Shown: one piece after another, positions 1-12,330 of the stretch
How the letters are laid out: every line of letters starts with the position of its first letter
How positions within the stretch are numbered: the stretch's first letter is position 1
From: Paracyclopina nana
Lineage: Eukaryota > Arthropoda > Copepoda > Cyclopoida > Cyclopettidae
Direction of reading: 5' to 3'
Length of the DNA stretch: 64,000 bases
Assembly: GCA_019096065.1 (NCBI GenBank)
Contig: JAGUCH010000001.1
Coordinates: 16,182,001 to 16,246,000 of the forward strand
The notes under the pieces: generated by a model
Told to the model about the DNA's origin: nothing
The model's input: only the letters and a program-made list of their open reading frames with translations
The model's database searches: none
Made by a program: the position numbers and the translations under genes

Positions 1-3000
1 GAAAAGACAACTCACTCAATGATTATGTAAAGGCAGGAGATGCAGCTGGCTGAGCATACAACAACATGTAGCTAGCAATTGAAGTGTTCACCTTCTAGCT
101 AATTTGTTCTTATTATGTGAGTGTGTGCTGTATCGTTGTACTTTTGAGACCAGTGGGGGACCATGCGCGCTTGCCTCAGTGATGATTAGGTCTGTGGAAA
201 AAGGCTGGGTGGTCCATTATGGTGATGACTTCATTTGCCATTTTGCGAGCAAAAACAAACAAAGATCATGAACTGTGAAAAAGCCAGCGAAAATTGCTCT
301 CTAAATGAATTATGGCGAGCTCCAAACGAAATTGCTTCCAGCGGGGATTTTATCAAGATATGCTCAAAAAATGCCGTTTGACATTTTTGGGTTACAGCAA
401 GAATTCCTGAGTAACAAAGAAGTCTTGATGCCTTAAATATTGAGGTCGCATCCGTACGTTGTTGTTGCGTTGAAAAGCTTCACGAAAATAAGCTCTCGTG
501 TAATTGGCTGTTTTTTAAAGGCTGGAAAAGCTCACTCGAGTTTAATTGAAATGGGCTTCAAAGGAGGAGAGCGCACGTCTTGGTTGTTAGCCCCATTGGG
601 AAAGTTTGGCATAGAAGAAGAAGAGCTCCAAGTTTTGCATATGTGGCCGGAATACAAACAATGCTCTCGTATTCATGGCGGAAAACGTGTAATAGGTAAA
701 CTTGATTTGAGCATCCCAGGATTGAAGCTTGCTCCATAATCTAATACAGGTCTGACAGCTCATTTCGTCTTTCTCAAGAACCCTAGCTGCTATTTCTTGA
801 GTAGCCAACTATACTAGCACACAAATTCAATTTCCTCCTCCTTCGCCTATCTCGGTTATTACACTGTAGCTGCTATGTATTTGCAATTTCGCACCCATTT
901 TAAGGACCCTTTTGTCCTTTTGGTTAAAATGCCGAATGGGTCGCGCCGCGCGCGGTAACTTTATCATTTGAGCATATCATTTGGACATGATCAATGATCC
1001 TCGCGCGTTAATTCAGAATTTGGACAAAGTAGCTGCAGCAGATGATTCAACAAAGTCCGCGTCCGCGCTTTGGAAAATACTGCGCGCAGCGGGGTGACAA
1101 AATGAGGATTTTCGAGCCCTAACAAGATTTTCCAAACTGAAAACAAAATTATTTCCAACCGCAAGATATGCTCCACAGCCTGGTTACTTTGCGGTCTATT
1201 TTATTTGCTTTCTTCTGCGTACAAAGGACCGTGAAGGCCAGGGTGGAAAACAACATAATTTAATCGGTTCTCTCTGTAGCTGAATAGTGATTATTAAATC
1301 AGAAGCCTCTAATTATGAGCGTATTTTCAATTTTTCGATGGCTCAATTTGGGTTTCGGAATGTGGATTCTGCATATAGCAGCCGTTCCACAAAGTTACTC
1401 AACCCTGAGTTTTTGCTACATGGGATCAAAACGCGAGCCGACAACTTTGGCTCATTTTAACAATGCTTTTTACGCATGATTAAATTATGCCTTTCAATTG
1501 CCCTCTTTAGGAGAGAGAATTTCAAGGATATGGACGCAATTTTTGATGAAAGCTTGATTTTCGTAAAGAAGCTAGATACTGTCTAAAATGTGTGTAAGGA
1601 ACGAGCCTTATTTAGATTAGCGCATTCTTTTTCTGGCTCTCAGTTTCAGCGCACATTTTTGCGCGTTGTCGTCGGGCTTCTGTTACACTGCTGTTGAAAT
1701 TAAGTTTATATTTCAATTAGCGCCGAATTCCAAGGTTGGAATTTCAATTCCATTTTTCTACATAGAATACAGTGAATCATGTCAACGCGTTTCATTATTG
1801 CAACCAGATGTTCTGGAAGTGAACCTGAAAAGAAGAGTGACATCAATGACATTCAGTATAGTATGATTTTAATAGTGCGTAGCTTGACCTTAATGAACCA
1901 AAAAATTAAAGTCATTATTATGCCATGCAGGAAATGCCAAATTAGTTCAGTCACTCTTGCCTATTTAAATCCTTTAAAGACGAGTCTTCTCGAGTGTCCA
2001 ATTTCCAACACGCTGAAATTGCTTTCTTCCCATGAAAAATCGTGACACTTTTTAAGAAAGATTGATTCTATTCGAGAATGACTCTCTCAAAGGAAGTGTT
2101 TCATTTTCCCGACTTTTGGAATTTAAACAAGGGAATCTGTTTTCTTCTGTTGCCGCAAAAACCTCTGTCAACGAATTTTTCAGCCATAGCAGTAGTATAA
2201 TGAGTAGTTTTGGCAAAAGCTCTCCAGCAGCTAGGGTTGGCTATAAATACTAGACTAGAGGTCATCTATCATCCGCAACAGTTGACAGTTTTCACCTGAA
2301 CTCGAAAAACTTCAGATATGATGATGAAAATAGCAGGATTGCTGATTGATGAGGATGTTGATCAAAATTCCGAATTCTGACCATCATAAACTTTAACAGC
2401 ATTTTTGTGCATATTTCTTTTCGAGGCCGAGTGAGACCACAATCTGGTCGACCTCATTTCCCGAAAGCAGCTATAAGCAGGAGAGAGAAAAAAGGGGAAA
2501 ATATGGGTTGAGCATCATTTATTCAAGGCCCTTTTAGCTGGCAATCCTTCCAGTTTGCTAAAAATGCTAACATGCGAGCAAATCTAATTTGGGCGGAAAA
2601 GAAGAAGACATTAGCGGTCAATTGGTATGGCCAATTGAAATGTTTCGTGGTTTGGGTCGAAATTAATGGATTTCTTGGAGACTGTTGATTTTAATGATCA
2701 ATATCTGAGCGTGGCATCAGAATGTTAATTCTTGATTGGAGCCCCAGATTGCCTGATACGGTTTATTGCATGTCGGTCACTCCTCGCCTTACTCGATCCA
2801 TTTTCAAAACAAACACAACAAATACTAACTGATAAATGATCGGTTTTTAACAAGAAGCAAGAGGGTTATGTGGTGGTGAGAAAAATGGTGCCAAGAAAGT
2901 TTTGTGGAGCACATAACCGATCAAATAGCACTATATAATTTGACAACTTTGTCCAGGTCGTTCGAAAAGCTGCCAAAACTGATAGAGCACAAGTCCATGT

Positions 3001-3616
3001 TTGACAGACAGCTCCCAATTACGCGGGTCAACGCTAGTACAAATTAGGACCCTTCAAATAGAAAGATTGAAAGATTTTTCACTCAATTAGTATTGGCTAT
3101 AAATTGCCAGCAAGATAGTACTATGTAGGTCAGTACTATATTTTTTGAATGGAATTCGCGCCCTGTCATTTCCGCAGATTGGACAAAAGATATACCGGAA
3201 AATTGTCCATGGGGGTCAGATAAATAATAATAACAACAATTGATAGATAGCGCCAGAGTACTGCTATAATCAATTCAATGAATGATTGACGCAAATGCTT
3301 CCGTGCCAATCCATCTCAATCCAAGATATACGGCCGCGAATTCAAGACCCGGTCAAGGTTAATTTAACCACGTACAACAGCACACTGACCATGTCTAAAC
3401 ACTCAGATTAATTTGCATAATTACCTTTGGCTTTGTGGGAGAAGCATATTCATCGCGCTCACAATGAGCTGTTTTCTCGGAAAAATTAACATACTATACT
3501 GTATTCCTTAATTATACCCCATAAAAATGGCCATTTCAAGACACCTACGTGAAAAAGCCAGAGTTTTTCCAGCTCGCTCCACTGTGCCCCACTCACTCTC
3601 GAAAAGTGCATCTTTA
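1..3616. other. Intergenic or intronic sequence, no gene seen
   Basis: AT-rich sequence in which all open frames are short and lack family motifs, plausible splice structure or codon bias. No coding gene, structured RNA or mobile element could be supported. It may be intron or upstream regulatory DNA of a gene outside the window. Confidence 0.6.
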
Positions 3617-3772
3617 TAGCCCGGTTCCAACAAGGAAAATCAGCATAGTCAAGAGACGTAACTTGACTTTTTAGCATAGTCAGGTCACAGCTGGCTCGCG
3701 CGCTCAGCTCGACCTGACTTAACTGGTTTACAGTACTGCACTATGCTGATATCCCGTGTTGGAACCGGGCTA
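3617..3772. mobile_element. 156-bp TIR element (MITE-like)
   Basis: The ends are inverted copies: TAGCCCGGTTCCAACA on the left, and its complement ending in GGGCTA on the right. The complementarity continues imperfectly inward through an ATCAGCATAGT block on both arms, giving about 30 bp of terminal inverted repeat. If the element starts at GCCCGG, the TA on each side is a 2-bp target duplication, as in Tc1/mariner-type insertions. There is no coding capacity, so it would be a non-autonomous miniature element. Only one copy is present here, so family status is inferred. Confidence 0.7.
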
Positions 3773-6700
3773 ATGCTATGAAGCCATCTCCTACATTTAC
3801 TATATGCCCACATCTGCTGATGGGGCTCAGCATGCCTGTAATTATTCATGAAAAGCATGGCGAATGGCCCAAATTACTTTCACTTTCTCCTCTTAGCTAA
3901 TTTATCTTATTTGGCCTATCTCTGCTTCTTCGAGTAATTATGACTATTGCACATCTCAATGTCACTCATTTAGGGTATACAATCTGCCAAGGTGTGGATT
4001 TATCCTCAAGGCTCGAATTTCTGCTGCAATATCAGGGTCAGTTGCTGTGTTCAACATGGTGGAGTTCGGGCCTTGTCAGCTGCAATTTGTTCTCTCAGCT
4101 GCCGGCCAAAAACTCAGATCACCGCACTGATGCTCTCTGTTGAGACGACCACCCAGGAAAAACCTTGGCCAAATCTTGGCATTTGCAACTAATACCCACG
4201 TGGCGTGGAGGGAAAATGCAGAACTGGATAAACCACTGCTCACGCGCGTGTGGGTCAACAAAATATATGGTAGTTTTGTTGGCACCAAACCCAACTGGAA
4301 AATTAGAAAAGCCAAAGGCACTCGCAGCCACATAGAGAGATTGCTTTAGCTTGCCACAAGTCAAATAGATCGGTCCTCTTTTATCAGATGTGCAGAAAAA
4401 TCTTTTTGCAATCTTCCGAGTGCAAGCTCAAATGAGGTGCACTACAAAAACTTGCCAACTTTTGCCAGCACTGCCTAATTGAGTTTGCGGAATATTCAAG
4501 GTTTCATGGACCTCAAATTGCACCCTTGTTGGGTTTTGCATGCCTACCTAGGCTTAGAAGTCGATCCGTCAAAAATGGCTCTATTTATGTTTTGACTTTT
4601 GAGTGGCGCGCGCGCGCGAATGGCAAACGTTTTGCACGTGGCGCTGAATCAAATCAAGAAAGATCTCCATTGACGTTTTTTGCACCCTACTGGTTTGTCG
4701 CCGTTCTGTCATTGTCAATCCCGATTTGCAGCTGCTTTTCCTCTGGACATCACAATTGACTGCCAAAATACAATATAAAGTTATTGAGAGAGTTGTTGGG
4801 CAGGCACTGAAATTTTATGACCCAACTTGGCTCTTGACTTGATGAATGACTTTGTTGGCAATGCGTGATGTTCGTACAAAATACTGGATTAACTTTCATG
4901 TCTCACTGAGGAAAATCGTGGAATGCCAAAGGAAAGTAAACTTACACCTGCTCCAGTTAGTTGTATTTGACTTTGAACAGCCTCATTAGGATTATCTTTT
5001 TGTGCTGCAGCATTTCTTGACACTTGGCAAACTGAGCTAAGGGTCAAAAGCTGCTGACTAGCAAATAAAACAGGATTCCAACCTTCAATTCAAATCCTGG
5101 AGCAATTCTGTTCAATTCCCAATTTTCAAGGCAATTGTCTTGCTAATAAATTGATTTGGATTAGTTATCCCAATCCAATTACCTTTCTCAACAAAACTGG
5201 GATTAAGGTGTTGAAAATTGAAGCCATGTCTAGACATTTGGTTGAAACCTTTTCCAAATCCAGTCGACTATGTGACAGAAAAAACCTCTTTGGATATGTC
5301 ATGATACGTTATTCCATTAGAGCAGCAGTGGCAGCAACTCCATATTCGAGGCTGCCAATTAGGCTAATGTAATCATGTCCCCAGGGACGAGCAGCCCAAA
5401 CATGAGCAGCAAATGGGAAATGCCAGGACAATCCATATGTGTTGTGGAAGGATTTCCTTTTTTTCCATTTATCCTGGAGGAAGCTTATGGACGACATCTC
5501 CCCTTCTTCGCCAGAGCTGAGGACCAAACTGCATGCTAGCTGCTTTATATGGCCGGCTAAGGAGGAATCTTTGTGGACAGAGCTCATGAAAAGATGTTTA
5601 TTGGCGCATGGACCCTTAATGGGGGATATTAGGTGATACTGCTACGTAACAACAGGGCTGTTGGCCCCCTTTTTCGCATTCCATTATGAGCACATATCAT
5701 TCATATGCTAGTTATATTATATTTATCCAAATCCCCCCTCACTCACTCGCGTGGGGGGAAAAGGTGGTAGTAGCCTTTATTATTAGACAGTTACACGTCA
5801 GATTCCTTCTTCTTCCCAGGGATTCTGTGAAATGAGGTAAAGGGGAATAAAGAAGAAGGGTTCTCTACTCTCGACGGGGCTCTTAACCCCGTCATATTTA
5901 TCCTGGAAGTATCGTTATTTGTGGTAGCTGCTGCTGCTGCTGCTCTAGATTCCCTTTTCTCATCTTTTCTCCTACGCATGGAAAACGAGCTTGCTGTTCT
6001 TTCAAAATCTTACAAGCTAACCCAAGCCGATGATGAGTGATGGCTCGTACAGGAAATTACTGATGTCTTTGATAATATTTTCTTTTACTCAAAAAACCCT
6101 CATTTGGGGTGCTCTCGTTTTATCTCGAAATTCAATTTTAGCTCGCGCTTGTTGTAGAATACTGTGGAAAAAGGTAGACTAGCATCTGGCCAATCCACTC
6201 TATAGGCTGTTTAAAGTATGCTGAAATAGAAACTTTCCATTTGGAAATGGAATTCTAGTAGCAGTGGCAAAAGAACTGAATTCCCACATGTATTGAACAA
6301 AAAATAAATCCGGGCTATACAGCAAAATTGGGAATTAGGACGCGCATTCGTTATAGTAGCATTGGTATATGGGATCCCCACAAATATACCTGAATGTGCA
6401 TTGCACATGGTATTCAATGGCGCTATATGCGAAAAGGATCTTGAGCTGAATCGGCCTTGTCCTCGATTCGACTGTAAACACTCACAAATAACAAAAGATC
6501 CAAGCGGTATTTGGCTGAAGAAAATCAGTTAATGCTCTCTGAAGGAGCAATTTGTCATCTTGTCACCAAGAATGCGAGAACCTCAAAACAGGCATCATTT
6601 TTCTTTAGCTACCAGCAAGTTAAAGTTCCCCTATTTCAAAAGCTCCTTTTTGCGTTGCTCAAAATTAAAGTTTCCTAGGCTAAGAATTTCACTACGGAAA

Positions 6701-9156
6701 AATGGAGTAGATTCACACTAGCTTTAACCCACACGGAGTAGATTGGTAATTGGAAAGGATTATCAAGAGATTATTGCCGTTATGTTAGATTTCTTGATGA
6801 TTGAATATTTGCTAATGCTGCTACAAAAACGTACGACGACAACCCGGAGCAAATCTCTAATCCTCGATCCGTGCTACGGATTAATTCACGCGTCGGCCGC
6901 CAATCTCGGCAAAAAAATACCCCAAGGGTCCCAGAATTGCTGCTGATGTGAAAATTGGAGGATTTTCGCCCCGAATTACTTTTACTACTACATATTGTCA
7001 TGCTGCTCACTTAATTCCCCCTGGAGGGGAATTTCCCTGTTTTTACTAGCCAGAATTTTCTCCCATGTAAATCAATCAGCAAAAAGCAATTTACGCGGAA
7101 AAAAGCCGCCCACACAATAGTAGTGGAAATATTTCAGTGCAAAGCTTGTCAATACACAGAAGTCCAACTGAAAATGGAATTTCTTTGTGGTGTACGCCAT
7201 ACTCTTGTGATGATAAAATCTGCGGTTTAAAGTGATGACATGGACAACGAGCAAGAGGAATTCTTTTCACACAAGGATATTTCTCGTCTTGATCTTCTGA
7301 CCCACCATTAAATCTGTCATCTGCGGAAGAAGTGGAAGGCAAAAAAAAAGTTTTTAATGTGCGCTTTTAGGCGGCAAAATGGGGGTTGTAATTTCTCTGC
7401 TGTTTTATGGCCCTCAGAGGCTGATGATGATCTTCAACTTTTGTCATTTGGTCCTCAGTGAGAAGAAGAAGAACGAGAGATGGAAGTGTCGGTCTTAAAG
7501 AAGATGAACTCCATACTGTCCGTCATCATCCGGAAATGCCCCATAAAAGAAGAAGGGAAATATAAGCATGCTACGTGGAAATCGATGGATTTCAGTAGAT
7601 GCTTCCCACGGCCACGCTTGCATCATTCAAGAGTTCATATTTTAGCTTTTTTGGTGTTGTCATAAAGAGGAATAATTTTACAGCCCTATGAAAATTACCA
7701 GAAAAAACCAGGTGAGGTTTTATCCAAAAAAAGGATATGGAATGCAAAAGGCTGCATTATTTAAATGAATTAAGCTATAGTATATTGGATTTCCTGCTGA
7801 AGTTTTCACCAATCGAGCTGACTAAGCTTATGTGCCATATATGGCTCGATATTAATGCGAGAAAAGTTTAATGTGTGGCCTGAAGTTTCTAGGGATTGTT
7901 TAGCATTTGAATAGTAGCTTTATGCTATATATCCATTATGTAGTGTAGAGCCAGGCAGCTAGCTCATCCATTAGAGCTAAATAGCCGAGGCTGCTTAAAA
8001 GTTTGGGTGCAAAACAAATCTCTGAAGGCTCAGGTCTTACAGCAGCAATAGCCTTGAATTGGAGAATGGCAGCTCAACTCCTCGCAAAGTTTCAGGATTC
8101 TTTTGCATTCAATCAAGAAGAAGCTGAGAAAGAAGCGCATTGACGCGTGAATTTACTGAAAAATCTCAGCTATTTCTGCTCGCTATGCAGAAACTACGCT
8201 ACAAAGCCTCGATTTATGCCACATAAGTACATTTTTTAAAAGCATCTCATATGAAACTTTTCGGAATTGAATGATGCACTACGAAATGAGTCTAGACGGA
8301 AAGGATCAACTTTAGCAGCATGCGAGGAGTGCTTTTTGAGCTTAAAATAACTTCTGGTAGCTCGTTGCAAAATGGAGTATCCTTGAAATTTCGACGTCGT
8401 CGCCTTCGTCGCCGCCAGTGCTACAGTTGTTGGTGTGACCCAAGAGACCTCAAATATGCTAGAATATTGCACCGTAGAGCTCCTGGGAAAGAGACGGGCG
8501 AAAATCCCCTGAGCTCATTAGCATCCCACTCATCTAGCTCTGAACGCGTCTGTATGCTGTGCTGTTGTATATTTACCTTTATCTTTAAAGAAAATGTTAA
8601 TTGACATCTGCTTCCGATCGGGTTTCGGCTCACATTCCAAGCAAGTTTTGGAGCTTTTGGGAATTTTCGCTAATAAAGCTGTTCCCTTCAACACCTCTTC
8701 ACGTGAGATCAAATTACGCGCACATGGGGCAAGGCTGATCCCAAAAACTCATTATGCTTCAATTTCCCACGTGGTCTTTTTTCAGGCGTTTCGCCTCCTC
8801 AAAATTCAGAATAGTTCGTGGACGAGTCGGGCTTGGACTTGAGTGGGAGGGGCTGGAATGGTCATTCCCAAGCGGCTCGTTAAGTGATGTGTCCAAAAGG
8901 GAGCGTCAATTTTGAGGTCATCTATATGTGTCAGTCCGAGGATGTCTTCTTCTGTAGAATTCTCCCAATGCAATATTGGGGTCAGACACAAATTCCCCGG
9001 TCAACGGAGCCAAAACTAATTAGCATCCTCCTCCGTTATAGCTACATGGCAAACGACCTTGCTCCCTTTTAATAATTGATAATATTCAAATTAATCAGGC
9101 CGGCCTGGATTTGGCCATGGCCAAACAAACTGGGCAGATTTTACTCGGGTTTTATA
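3773..9156. other. Intergenic or intronic sequence, no gene seen
   Basis: No supportable gene. Contains a short (GCT)n run near 5,930 and scattered homopolymers. The longest frames (around 5.3-5.6 and 8.3-8.6 kb) are open on both strands over the same bases and show no recognisable protein. Confidence 0.55.
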
Positions 9157-9589
9157 TCCCGTTCATGTGCAAAGATGCTTTTCGGAATGTAAATAATTGT
9201 CATAAGGCTAAGGAGTTTTGCTATCAAACCACTTAAGAAGGGCTTCTCAACTAGTTGAACCAGGAAACGAGTTAACAAATTTGGGGCAAAATTCAGAAAA
9301 ACTTTAATTATTTCAGCTGTATCTTAGATGTAACAGCTCTGCAATTTTTGAGTTGATTCATATGAATTTGTGTGAGACATTTTGATTCAGAAGTAACCAT
9401 TTTAGCACTGAAATTGAAATAAGCTTTGTGAGTGTTTACTTTTCAATAGTCTTAAAATTGACCCGTTTTTTCCAAAGTGTTAGCATCAGCAGAAGTTTAT
9501 TTTTGTGTTTGTCATAAGACAATTTTTCTCCTTTCGGTAAGGCGTTCGGCGTGCATTATCGTAAGGAATTTGGGGGCACATGAACGGGA
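9157..9589. mobile_element. 433-bp TIR element, copy 1
   Basis: Begins TCCCGTTCATGTGC and ends with the exact reverse complement GCACATGAACGGGA. TA flanks both ends, consistent with a TA target duplication. A second copy of the same 433-bp length lies at 60,120-60,552 in the same orientation, with only scattered substitutions. No open frame of note lies inside, so this is a non-autonomous DNA transposon. The superfamily is not certain: TA duplication suggests Tc1/mariner, but that rests on this one copy because the left flank of copy 2 has changed. Confidence 0.88.
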
Positions 9590-12105
9590 TATTAGGCACA
9601 CAAAGCTGAATGATAGCTAAGGTTTCTGAAATAATGGATTGGGTATATTAAACAAAGGAAGTGCGTTTCTTTAAAAGTCATCTCCTTCTCCTGCTGAGCA
9701 TAGCAAATGGAAATGTGTGAAAATCGGAGCTACTTGAGCTCTTTAGATGCTATGCTGCAAGTTCTGGTCGGTTGCGCTCCACAGAACAACTCACATATCT
9801 TCCCTTTCATCATGAGTGAGTATACCACTCTTTGGCCAAACTACAACTGGTATATGGGTTATATGGTAGAAGGCCCTGGGATTCCGGAGGATTTGCTCGC
9901 GAAAATCCACCATATACTGTGGTATCTAATTTCTATCTATAGGATTTGAGCAACAATACACACACACACAGACGATCTGTTGGTGGTGGCTGGGAAAAAA
10001 GTATTGGAAAGTCAGGATATGGTGAAAAGTTGGACATGTTGGCTTTTGCCATGATTGGTGGTAGGTCGAGAAAGCTCGACTCAAATGAAAAGGGGCATGC
10101 TTGGGGGATTTCGATCCATCTGCTATGATACTGGTGCATCCCTACGGAGCCTTGTGTGTGTTATGATTCAATGCACAAAAGCCCTGGAAAAAAACCGCTT
10201 GAGCAGAAAAACTACGGTGTGTTTCTTCGACCGAAAAACGCCTTGCAAAAGCTCCTGTTTTGTCTGAGCTGAAGTGTAAGACGATCTTGGGAAGGAAGTT
10301 CGCCGCATGAACCCTGAAAATGGAGGAGCCACATAAGAAATGGTCTAGAATCAAAGTTAGCATCATGATGGTAGCAGCAGCTATATATACTACTACAAGG
10401 CTAAAAAATGGCATATAAAGTGGGGTAATAGATGGCTTGAAAACTTCTTAATGGACTCCCATTAGCATAAGGGGCTCATCATGCTAAAAGGAAATGGAAA
10501 ATGCCTTCAATGCTCACATGTTGACACACACCGCTCCTCTCTACAGCTGCAATAAACTCTTTGTAGAATTGTCCTCAGGATGATTTTCTTCCCAGGCGTT
10601 TGGCCGTGCTCATCTGCTCTTATATTGCACCTCTGGAACGGCCAGAGCATTTATCTTCTTTGAAACTGTGAAAAGCTGTGCTCGTTTATTAGTAGCAGGG
10701 GCAATTTGTCGATACACACACACACTGTTGTTTATGTTACTACTCTGTGAGAGAAAAGGAAGTTTTATTGGTGTGTGTGGTGCTCAAAAAAGATATTGGA
10801 GAGACTTGAGGCCACGTTATCTGATCTCAATTGCTCCTTTTTTCGTCTAGAAGGAGAACCACATAACTATGGCAGCACCCGGGCCATAAAAGTAGCTCCT
10901 GCTGCTTAGAGTCTCGCAAGGGTAATTTCATCGACCTTTAGCTGATCCACAATAGCGTACGTAGAAGACCCTTTTTAAAAAACCGTGAGTTGGCAATAAA
11001 ATCGAAAGCTCGTAATGTATGGCTCTAAAGCCTCGATATTGACAGATCAGAGATTGAAAAGAAAGAGGGAATTTACAGACCGAAGAAAACCAGATTTTCA
11101 ATTTTCCTTTACAACTAGCTATGTGGCTGCTTTCTTTTTTATTTGCTCGTGATATATGCGCTGCTGTCAAGAAAGGGGAACCTCAAAATATGAAATCTCA
11201 GGATGTGTATACGTAAATATAAACCGTGTCAGCTTTGCTGCATAAACTGTGAGTGTGTCTACTAAATGTGGATGTTACATTTTTTTCAATTTTGCCACTC
11301 TGCTGCTTTCTAGTACAATTGCTCATTTTGGGGCCACTTTTCTTACGACCTGGGGACCAGAAATCCGGCTATTCACCGTGCTTTATGCGTGCTCGTAAAC
11401 AAGTTTCTCTCCAGATAAGCCCAAATTGGATATAGTATACTACTGTACCAACTTTTTTGGCAGGAAAAATACTCTTATCAGATGATCAGGGCCTCTGCTT
11501 TGGTTGCAAAATTCTTCCTGAACGAGTTGATTGACCCCATTGGAGCTGCGAGTGTGCAAGGGAAAAGTTGGGGCTCTGTACTATGGTTGTTGTAAGTCAT
11601 GAGAGAGATCCAGACTTTAGCACCAAAAGAGAAGAAGAAAGTGTCAATCGGATAAAAGGGGGCAGAGCAACTTTTCATCTTTGTCTGGCTTGGGGCTTTC
11701 ACTTTTTACTTCGAAAAAAAATCGAAGGGAACGAGAAGCCGATATAGAAAGTAACATGGAAGACAATGAGAAAAGCTCTGATGTGTAAACCTGGGGGAGT
11801 TCCCTCCTCCTCCTAAATAAAGAAGAATATTGAATAAACTCCAATAACTGAAAATTACTGCCTAAGAATCGTCACCCCTTTGTCTCTCATCCTCCCTGAC
11901 CCTGCACAACTAGCATAGCTTTTATAAAGTCAAAAAGGGGGAGCTTCTCATGGGACTTCATTGTTTCGTGCATTTTTCCCTCACACGTAAGATACTCACT
12001 CCAGATGCTGCTGTCTTTTTAAAAGCTCTCCTCAGCAGGAGCAAGAAATATGTGGAAATTCTACACTCTCAAAAGAAGCTTCTTTCAACTCCTGTGTGTT
12101 ACTTT
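9590..12105. other. Intergenic or intronic sequence, no gene seen
   Basis: AT-rich, with short CA/GT runs near 9,960 and 10,715. No gene, RNA or repeat could be supported. The last four bases before the retrotransposon, CTTT, are its target-site duplication. Confidence 0.55.
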
Positions 12106-12300
12106 TGTAGGAGGTTCGTATAGACCCCCCGAGGATGACACGCGCGCCCGCGGGTAGCGATAGAAGAACTTGCTACTGAAACTAGTCGAGATGTTTACTC
12201 GAGTGCGTCCGTTTATTAACTGCTGTACAATTCGTTTCACCGGGACGGGGCGCTCGCAGGCGCCCACAGAACACACCCGTATACCCGTGTTCCTGCTACA
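12106..12300 (-). repeat. 3' LTR of the Gypsy element
   Basis: 195 bp, beginning TGTAG and ending CTACA, so the ends are 5-bp inverted repeats. By eye it is identical to the copy at 22,269. Read on the minus strand it contains an AATAAA poly(A) signal (complement of 12,212-12,217) and, about 35 bases further, a TCAGT initiator-like motif (complement of 12,175-12,179), an arrangement seen in arthropod Gypsy LTRs. No clear TATA box was seen. Confidence 0.96.
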
Positions 12301-12311
12301 ACTTCCCCCTA
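12301..12311 (-). promoter_or_regulatory. Polypurine tract of the Gypsy element
   Basis: On the element's coding strand the bases just before the 3' LTR read AGGGGGAAG followed by T. This is the expected place and composition for the plus-strand priming tract used in reverse transcription. Confidence 0.8.
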
Positions 12312-12330
12312 CTGAAGGGTTGTCGTGTCC

